From: Bufo bufo
Lineage: Eukaryota > Chordata > Amphibia > Anura > Bufonidae
NCBI RefSeq assembly: GCF_905171765.1
Contig: NC_053390.1
Span: 503,913,336-503,977,335 of the forward strand
Length of the DNA: 64,000 nucleotides
Direction of reading: 5' to 3'
Positions 56,046 to 64,000 of the stretch are shown here, one piece after another. Each line of letters begins with the position of its first letter. Within the stretch, counting starts at the first letter, position 1. A program made the translations under genes and the position numbers. The notes under the pieces were generated by a model. The model was given only the letters and a program-made list of their open reading frames with translations. It was not told the DNA's origin and made no database searches.

Positions 56046-57482
56046 TTGTACAGTACTGCAGTAGTGCATATATATAATGTGTGTGTGTGTATATATATAT
56101 ATATACACATCCATACGCTCATTGAATTGACAAAAAATATTACACCCACATAGAAATGTGGGATTGCTACAAAACTCGTCATGCAGTTATATCTTCTGTG
56201 GATAGGTCATCAATATGACTTTAAGGGACTTGGACATGTGATATTCTGGTTGCTTGCACCATAGAATGCAATAGAATACTATTGCAGTCTATGGGATTTT
56301 TTTTACCTGCCTGTCAAGCCAGGCAGCAGACACGGCTTAAAGGGGTTTTCTCTTCTTTCCATTACTAAGGTCAGATGAGACACAGTCCCAACCATCAGTG
56401 GGCCAGGAAACAGCAGAGCGCTGCGGCGCTTGCTGTTTCAGTAGCTCCCATTGCGGTGCATGAGAGATATTGAAACAGCATAATACAGCAAGCTATGTTG
56501 TTTCCATAGCTCTCATGCACTGCAATGGGAGCTACTGAAACAGCAGAGCGCTCTTCTGTTTCCCAGCTGGCTGGTGATTGGGACTATGTCTTATTTTGCC
56601 TTAATAACGGTGAGATGAGACAACCCCTCATGGAGCCAAGGGGGTGCCCCTGGGAGGACAGAGAGAGCCCCCTTCTTTTGTCTATCTGCTCAGATGCTGT
56701 AGTCGCTACGGACAGTGGCATTTGATGGGTATAAGACCAGGATCAGAGTTATCTTCGAACCCAGTCATTGCAGCTAGGTGTCAGCCCACTCTAGACTTCT
56801 GCAAGCAGTTGCTGTACAGTACATGTACGGCATTTTGTGTTAAGGGGTTAATAAACTGTCATATGGATTTATTGATGCATTTTTAGCCTCTTAGTTTTGG
56901 GATTTAGATCATGTGACCCCCACCCCAGAAACTCTCTGGATCCCATAGTGTCTGACGTGTACAGAGAGTTAGTTTCTCTATTCATTCATAGAAGAACCGT
57001 GGTGTTAGTCTCATAGAAATTAATATGTTATGGGATCCAGCTAGACTCATCAGGGGACACATACTCTAACTGCCAGAAGTAAGAGTCTGAAAATATATCA
57101 GTAAATCCATATGTAAGTTTGTTAAACAGACAATTATGTATGCCAGCTCACTTACAAATGAGGAGGATAAAAAAAATTCTGGGAATGCCTCTAAGTAAAT
57201 AAGTCCCAAAGACTAGTATTAAGCGAATCGAAGTTGACGAAGTGGAATTAAATCCGAATTTCAGGAACAATTTGATTCGTCACAAATCCGAATTTCCTCA
57301 CTCTTCATGGGGGTAGGGGATGAATATGGGATCACCCATAATGTCGTACAGTCAGTCAGTCAGCAGGTAGCCAGCCCCTGTGATGTCATAGCCCTAAAAA
57401 AAAAAACTTATCCTGCCCAGTCTCCACCATTTTACAGTGAACTTAGTGAAGGGAGAGATGTGACAGGTGCTAGGGACAGTGA
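56046..57482. other. Intergenic DNA with MITE fragments
   Basis: A (TG)n/(TA)n tract lies at 56077-56105. Fragments with TTAAAGGGGTTTTC (about 56338) resemble T2 ends. Inverted pieces around TCTCATGCAC and GCTGTTTCAGTAGCTCC occur at 56430-56560. A hAT-like TAGTATTAAGCGAATCG start lies near 57213. None could be bounded and no gene was recognised. Confidence 0.4.
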
Positions 57483-59120
57483 TTAACCCCTTAACGACCC
57501 AGGACGAGAATGCTCATCCTAAATCGCCGGCACTTAGCGCTAGAGGATGAGCGTTCTCTTCCTGCAGTGGTTCCCCCCCCCAGGTGCGGTGCCGCAATCA
57601 GCGGCAGAGATCCGGCTGTTACTGACAGCCGGATCCCTGCTGCATCCACCAGCATCGGCGATAACGCCGATGCCGGTGGATTAACCCATCATATGCCGCG
57701 TTCAGCTCTGACCGCGGCATATGGGAGGTTTGCACTCCCTCACCTCATCCATCGGTCCCCGCGCTGCTGTGGCGGGGACTCGATGGTTGCCATGGCAGCC
57801 CCAAGTCAAGCATGTACGGAGGCCTAAGAGGCCCAGTTCCCAGGCTGGGTCTCCTAGGCAACTGTTAGCGTCTTACAGTGTAAGACACTAATAGTTCAAT
57901 ACAACACAATACAGATGTATCGTGCTGCATTGAAACAGGGATCAGACCCTGTAATGTTGAAGTCCCAGAGTGGAACAAATAATAAAGTGAAGAAAAAAAA
58001 GTTTAAAAAATTAAAGTTTTACAAAAAAATAAAAAGTTTCAAGTAAAAAAAAAAAGCGTCCTTTTCCAAAAGTTAAGTAAAAAAAATTGTAAAAAATAGG
58101 GAAAAGACATATAGACATATTAGGTATCATTGCGTCCATATCGACCATCTCTATAAACATATCTCATGACCTAACCCCTCAGATGAACACCGTAAAAAAG
58201 AAAAAAGAAAAACTGTGCTAAATAAACAATTTTTTTGTCACCTTACATCATAAAAAGTACAACAGCAAGCGATCAAAAAGGCGTATGCCCACCAAAATAG
58301 TACCAATCTAACCGTCACCTCATCCCGCAAAAAATGAGCCCCGAGACAATCGCCTAAAAAATAAAAAAACTATGGCTCAGAATATGGAGACACTAAAACA
58401 TCATTTTTTTTGTTATAAAAAAGCTGTTATTGTGTAAAACTTACATAAATTAAAAAAAAGTATACTTATTGGGTATCGCCGCGTCCGTATAGACCGGCTC
58501 TATAAAAATATCACATGATCTAACCTCTCAGATGAACACCGTAAAAAAATAAGAATAAAAACGGTGTAAAAAAAAGCAATTTTTTGTCATCTTACATCAC
58601 AAAAAGTGGAATAGCAAGCGATCAAAAAGTCATATCCACCACAAAATAGTGCCAATCAAACCGTCATCTCACCCCGCAAAAAATGAGACCCTACCTAAGA
58701 TAATCGCCCAAAAACTGAAAAAACTATGGCTTTCAGAATATGGAGACACTAAAACATGATTAAAAAAAATAAAAAATGAAATCATTGTGTAAAACTTACA
58801 TAAATAAAAAAATTGGATACATATTAGGTATCGCCGCGTCCGTGACAACCTGCTCTATAAAAATACCACATGATCTAACCTGTCAGATAAATGTTGCAAA
58901 TAACAAAGAAAAAAAACGGTGCCAAAACAGCTATTTCTTGTTACCTTGCCTCACAAAAAGTGTAATATAGAGCAACCAAAAATCATATGTACTCTAAACT
59001 AGTACAAACAAAACTTCCACCCTATCCCGTAGTTTCTAAAGTGGGGTCACTTTTTTGGAGTTTTTACTTTAGGGGTGCATCAGGGGGGCTTCAAATGGGA
59101 CATGGTGTCAAAAAAAACAG

Positions 59121-59810
59121 TGTCACGGGGTTCCGAAGGTGCACTCGGTCCCCCATTGCCCGCAGAACTGTTGCTTAGCTTTTGGAATGAGGTTCTGTGT
59201 TTGACCTCATTCCCAGGGCGGCTTTACTAGTGGGTGGCTCCCTGCTCCTAGTCTGCCTTGAGCGCCGAGCTGATCATTCGGTGCTCGACTGGTTGGTCTG
59301 TCGGTCATGTGACGCTGGCCACGTCACATGACCCTCACTCCCCACTATAAATACAGGCAGCCTGCTGGCTACAGGTTGCCTGTTAATTTCTAGGTTCCTG
59401 GCTATTTGTTGGACTACTGAATATTTACCTGATCCTGTTCCCTGACGATCCTCTGCCTGCTCCTCCTGTACTGCGCATACATCCTGGTTTTGTGACCTCG
59501 GCTCCCACCTGACTACTCTCTTAGGACTCCTCTTGTACTTCGCTACTCTCCTGGTATTTGACCCCGGCTTCTCCTGACCATTCTTTGCTTAATCCGTTGT
59601 ACTGCGTAGCTCTCTTGGTTCTGACCCGGTCCGTTCATGTTCCGTATTTTGTCTTGTCTGTCTTCCCTGCACATATCCTAAGTTAGGGACTGCCGTCCAG
59701 TTGTCCCCTGTCATCAGGACTCGTGAGGCAAGTAGGCAGGGCCAGGGGTGAGGGTGGAGCGCAGTGGTCACTACCCTTCCCCCTGTGTGTGTGTGGACGT
59801 GACCGTTACA
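59121..59810. mobile_element. Solo LTR inside the TTAA element
   Basis: 690 bp, beginning TGTCACGGGG and ending GTGACCGTTACA. The flanks AACAG and ACCAG form a 5-bp duplication with one mismatch. A repeat of the host sequence at about 60193-60225 (AAAAAAAACAGTCCAGCAAA) reads without the insert. A TATA box ACTATAAATACAGG near 59345 supports a promoter in the LTR. No internal region or second LTR was seen. Confidence 0.8.
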
Positions 59811-60539
59811 ACCAGTCCAGCAAAATCTGCCTTCCAAAAACCGTATGGCATTCCTTTCCTTCTGCTCCCTGCCGTGTGCCCGTACAGCAGTTTACGACCA
59901 CATATGGGGTGTTTCTGTAAACTACAGAATCAGGGCCATAAATATTGAGTTTTGTTTGGCTGTTAACCCTTGCTTTGTAACTGGAAAAAAAATATTAAAA
60001 TGGAAAATCTGCCATAAAAGTGAAATTTTTTAATTGTATCTCTATATTCCATTAATTCTTGTGGAACACCTAAAGGGTTAACAACGTTTGTAAAATCAGT
60101 TTTGAATACCTTGAGGGGTGTAGTTTCTTAGATGGGGTCACTTTTTGGATTTTCTACTTTAGGGGTGCATCAGGGGGGCTTCAAATGGGACATGGTGTAA
60201 AAAAAAAACAGTCCAGCAAAATCTGCCTTTCAAAAACCGTATGACATTCCTTTCCTTCTGCGCCCTGCCGTGTGCCCGTACAGCAGTTTACGACCACATA
60301 TGGGGTGTTTCTGTAAATTACAGTATCAGGGCCATAAATATTGAGTTTTGTTTGGTTGTTAACCCTTGCTTTGTAACTGTACCTTGAGGGGTGTAGTTTC
60401 TAAGATTTACTTCTAAACTTCTAAGCCTTGTAACGTCCCCCAAAAATAAAATGTCATTCCCAAAATGATCCTAACATGAAGTAGACATATGGGAAATGTA
60501 AAGTAATAACTATTTTTGTAGGTATTAATATGTATTATA

Positions 60540-62119
60540 CACTGCTCAAAAAAATTAAGGGAACACTTAAACAACACAATGTAACTCCAAGTCAATCACA
60601 CTTCTGTGAAATCAAACTGTCCACTTAGGAAGCACACTGAGTGACAATCAATTTCACATGCTGTTGTGCAAATGGGATAGACAACAGGTGGAACTTATAG
60701 GCAATTAGCAAGACACCCCCAATAAAGGAGTGGTTCTGAAGGTGGTAACCACAGACGACTTCTCAGTTCCTATGCTTCCTGGCTGATGTTTTGGTCACTT
60801 TTGAATGCTGGCGGTGATTTCACTCTAGTGGTAGCATGAGACGGAGTCTACAACCCACACAAGTGGTTCAGGTAGTGCAGCTTATCCAGGATGGCACATC
60901 AATGCGAGCTGTGGCAAGAAGGTTTGCTGTGTCTGTCAGCATAGTGTCCAGAGCATGGAGGCGCTACCAGGAGACAGGCCAGTACATCAGGAGACATGGA
61001 GGAGGCCATAGGAGGGCAACAACCCAGCAGCAGGACCGCTACCTCCGCCTTTGTGCAAGGATGAACTGGAGGAGCACTGCCAGAGCCCTGCAAAATGACC
61101 TCCAGCAGGCCACAAATGTGCATGTGTCTGCTCAAACGGTCAGAAACTTACTCCATGAGGGTGATATGAGGGCCCGACATCCACAGGTGGGGGTTGTGCT
61201 TACAGCCCAACACCGTGCAGGACGTTTGGCATTTACCAGAGAACACCAAGATTGGCAAATTCGCAACTGGCGCCCTGTGCTCTTCACAGATGAAAGCAGG
61301 TTCACACTGAGCACATGTGACAGATGTGACAGAGTCTGGAGACGCCGTGGAGAACGTTCTGCTGCCTGCAACATCCTCCAGCATGACCGTTTGGCATTGC
61401 GTCAGTAATGGTGTGGGGTGGCATTTCTTTGGAGGGCCGCACAGCCCTCCATGTGCTCACCAGAGGTAGCCTCACTGCCATTAGGTACCGAGATGAGATC
61501 CTCAGACCCCTTGTGAGACCATATGCTGGTGCGGTTGGCCCTGGGTTCCTCCTAATGCAAGACAATGCTAGACCTCATGTGGCTGGAGTGTGTCAGCAGT
61601 TCCTGCAAGACGAAGGCATTGATGCTATGGACTGGTCCGCCCGTTCCCCAGACCTTAATCCAATTGAGCACATCTGGGACATCATGTCTCGCTCTATCCA
61701 CCAACGTCACGTTGCACCACAGACTGTCCAGGAGTTGGCAGATACTTTAGTCCAGGTCTGGGAGGAGATCCCTCAGGAGACCGTCTGCCACCTCATCAGG
61801 AGCATGCACAGGCGTTGTAGTGAGGTCATACAGGCACGTGGAGGCCACACACACTACTGAGCCTCATTTTGACTTGTTTTAAGGACATTACATCAAAGTT
61901 GGATCAGCCTGTAGTGTGTTTTTCCACTTTAATTTTGAGTGTGACTCCAAATCCAGACCTCCATGGGTTGAAAAATTTGATTTCCATTTTTTTATTTTTG
62001 TGTGATTTTGTTGTCAGCACATTCAACTATGTAAAGAACAAAGTATTTCAGAAGAATATTTAATTAACTCAGATCTAGGATGTGTTATTTTTGTGTTCCC
62101 TTTATTTTTTTGAGCAGTG
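60540..62119 (+). mobile_element. Full-length Tc1-type transposon
   Basis: 1580 bp with the termini CACTGCTCAAAAAAATTAAG and the inverse ending TTTTTTTGAGCAGTG, flanked by TA. The host TTAA family, read at about 35955-35990 in reverse, shows the site without the insert (CTATTATAAAAATAGAG). The terminus matches a well-known Tc1 family of fish and frogs. Confidence 0.93.
60836..61860 (+). pseudogene. Tc1-type transposase with a single-base frameshift
   Basis: The start [20 protein letters not shown] leads into a paired-type helix-turn-helix ([20 protein letters not shown]) and a second one ([20 protein letters not shown]). The DDE residues are in [19 protein letters not shown] and SPDLNPIEHIWDIM. 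The end is ARGGHTHY. At about 61389 the frame changes by one base (...[10 protein letters not shown] then stop; the +1 frame continues MVWGGISLEGR). Otherwise it reads open, so the break is probably recent. Confidence 0.93.
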
Positions 62120-62389
62120 TAGAAGTAGAGAAATTGAAACTTGGAAATTTGCTAATTTTTCAAAATTTTGGGCAAATTTGGTATTTTTTTATAAATAAGA
62201 ATGTTGTGTTTTTTTTACTCCATTTTACCAGTGTCATGAAGTACAATATGTGACGAATAAACAATCTCAGAATTGCCTGGATAAGTCAAAGCGTTTTAGA
62301 GTTATCACCACATAAATTGACATTGGTCAGATTTGCAAAAAATGGCCTGGTCTTGAAGGTGAAAATGAGCCCGGTCCTTAAGGGGTTAA

Positions 62390-63032
62390 GAAAGCCTTTA
62401 TTTGTATTATTTGTAAAATTTTTGTTTGGAACAGTTCAGGGGCAGTATAGGGAGATAATAGAGAGATCATAGGGAGACTTTATCCACACTATAGGGAGAG
62501 CATAGGGAGAATGCAGGGGCCAATAGAACAGTGTCCCCCCTAACACCACCAAAAAGAGCCACACAACAATAAATAGAAAAAAATTAACAAACTTTATTCA
62601 ATACAATAAAAAAATATACATATCAAAATGATTGGGGAGTCGCTGGTGGCCACACTACTCTGCGGTCTGTACCATGTGCATAATACTTTACTTGTTTCAC
62701 CTGTTGCTTGTATTTAGTGTTCACTTACCTATTTGGTGTGGTGGCACACTACTGCATATATGTTTACATGGGCTTCCATACCCCTGTGCATAAGCCATTA
62801 CCTTATAGAGTGGTTTTGATGGAATGTTTGGCCTGTCGGGATTTTTTTCTGGTTTTCCTTCCACTTTCTTTTGCATTGGTTCTAGTCATTTATGTGATCA
62901 GCTGTTTCCATTCATCCTATCTATTATCATTATTTTTTGCTGTTTTGCACAGTGGCTTATGGACTCAATGTTTTGGTCGACTAGTCACTATATTTTTGGT
63001 ATTTACAGACCGATGTTAGAGGGTGTGACTTA
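62390..63032. other. Intergenic, no gene recognised
   Basis: A GATCATAGGGAGA-type short repeat lies at 62440-62515. The open frame at 62708-63019 encodes a hydrophobic peptide without known similarity; I do not call it a gene. Confidence 0.35.
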
Positions 63033-63311
63033 GGCCTCATGCACACGACCGTTGTGTGCATCCGTGGCCGCTGTTCCATTTTCCGTGATTCTCTGCGGAC
63101 CCATTGACTTTCAACGGGTCCGTTGAAAACTCGGAAAATGCACCGTTGTTCATCTGCGGCCGTGATCCGTGTTTCCTGTCCGTCAAAAAAATAGTACCTG
63201 TCCTATTTTTTTGACGGACAACGGTTCACAGACCCATTCAAGTCAATGGGTCCGTGAAAATACACGGATGCACACAAGATTGGCATCCGCGTCCGTGATC
63301 CGTGGCCGTAG
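63033..63311. mobile_element. Harbinger-like MITE, one end disrupted
   Basis: GGCCTCATGCACACGACCGT at the left is the terminus seen at 11840. The inside has CCGTGATCCGTG and CACGGATGCACAC on both strands. The right end merges with the next MITE at 63312, so the terminus is missing. Confidence 0.6.
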
Positions 63312-64000
63312 GCTACTTTCACACAGACGGATCGCAGATCCGTCTGCATAAAAGCTTTTTCAGAGCTGAGTTTTCACTTCGTGAAAACTCAAATCCGACA
63401 GTATATTCTAACACAGAGGCGTTCCCATGGTGAATATACCTGAGAGGTTAACTGTGCGTATCATAGCCCCCTGTAAGAGATCAGGTGCTGCCAGGCAGGA
63501 GGGGACAGACCCCCTCCCCCGTATTTAACTCATTGGTGGCCAGTGCGGCCCCCCTCCCTCCCCAGTATTATATTCATTGGTGGCCAGTGCGGCCTACCCT
63601 ATTTCTCCCACCTAATTAAAATCACCTTCCCCCATCATTGGTGGTCAGTGCGGCCTCCCCTCTTTCCCCCCCTAATTAAAATCACCTTCCCCCATCATTG
63701 ATGGCCAGTGCGGCCTCCCCTCTTCCTCCCCCCGGTCACAGACAGCGAAGGTAAGTATAATGCTTCTAAAATTGCTAAGTAACCATGGCAACCAGGACTG
63801 CAGTAGCGTCCTGGTTGCCATGGTTACCGATCGGAGCCCCAGCGATTAAACTGGGACTCCGATCGGAACTCTCCGCTGCGACCAATGATGGGGGAAGGTG
63901 ATTTTAATTAGGGGGGGAGGAGAGGGGAGGCCGCACTGGCCACCAATGATGGGGGAAGGTGATTTTTATTAGGTGGGGGGGGAGAGGGTAGGCCGCACTG
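63312..64000. mobile_element. Harbinger-like MITE with large inverted arms, runs off the window
   Basis: The left end TAGGCTACTTTCACAC resembles the termini at 8784 and 1472. The core palindrome ACCATGGCAACCAGGA...TCCTGGTTGCCATGGT spans about 63782-63826. The arms with GGTGGCCAGTGCGGCC and TTAATTAAAATCACCTTCCC at 63530-63720 recur inverted at 63885-64000. The arm also contains direct repeats of about 65 bp. The right terminus lies beyond the window. Confidence 0.65.

Larger units (their letters stand above)
57487..62385. mobile_element. 4.9 kb TTAA-flanked DNA transposon, non-autonomous
   Basis: The left end CCCCTTAACGACC and the right end GGTCCTTAAGGGG are inverted with one mismatch. TTAA flanks both (57483-57486 and 62386-62389). 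It is the same family as 35711-38556, in opposite orientation. The interior shows GC-rich palindromes (ATCCGGCTG...CAGCCGGAT near 57615), internal repeats about 300 bp apart, a solo LTR and a Tc1 insert. No transposase of its own. The original length without both inserts is about 2.6 kb. Confidence 0.85.

Noticed and set aside
62708..63033. Hydrophobic open frame of about 100 codons
   Set aside because: Overlapping frames, no known motif, AT-rich low-complexity composition; likely chance.

Overview
The window is vertebrate nuclear DNA, most likely from an anuran amphibian (frog or toad). The amphibian call is an inference. It rests on several TTAA-flanked MITEs whose ends match the Xenopus T2 pattern TTAAAGGRR, and on dense hAT, PIF/Harbinger, Kolobok/piggyBac-like, Tc1, Penelope-like and chromodomain Ty3/gypsy elements. 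No rRNA, tRNA, CRISPR array or bacterial-style operon was seen.

The only host gene I can support is the 3' part of a class I cytokine receptor on the + strand, best explained as IL12RB1 (interleukin-12 receptor beta 1). Five exons are visible, with consensus splice sites and matching intron phases: two halves of the membrane-proximal fibronectin III domain (2179-2334, 6830-6973), the transmembrane exon (7658-7739), a Box1 exon (13332-13419) and the last coding exon (52397-52771). The earlier exons lie before the window.

The last coding intron (13420-52396, about 39 kb) is almost entirely transposable elements, many nested. From left to right it holds: a 5.2 kb hAT with a decayed transposase (14242-19403); a Penelope-like element (PLE) split by later insertions; an 8.2 kb AT-rich hAT insertion (19697-27929) that itself contains a 6.7 kb hAT with a nearly intact transposase (20648-27335); a TTAA-flanked unit with palindromic and minisatellite arrays (30305-35322); a second, truncated TTAA unit (35711-38556); a head-to-head PLE (38557-40680); and a full-length chromodomain gypsy with both LTRs and a 5-bp target duplication (41504-46763). 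Many boundaries are fixed by target-site duplications, and four by an empty site readable elsewhere in this window.

Downstream of the gene (52772-64000) lie a gypsy integrase remnant, two Tc1-family elements, a 4.9 kb TTAA element containing a solo LTR and one of the Tc1 copies, and a Harbinger-like MITE running off the end. All transposon proteins are interrupted by stops or frameshifts. I found no new biological system. The most informative content is the IL12RB1 tail and the readable insertion order of the nested elements.
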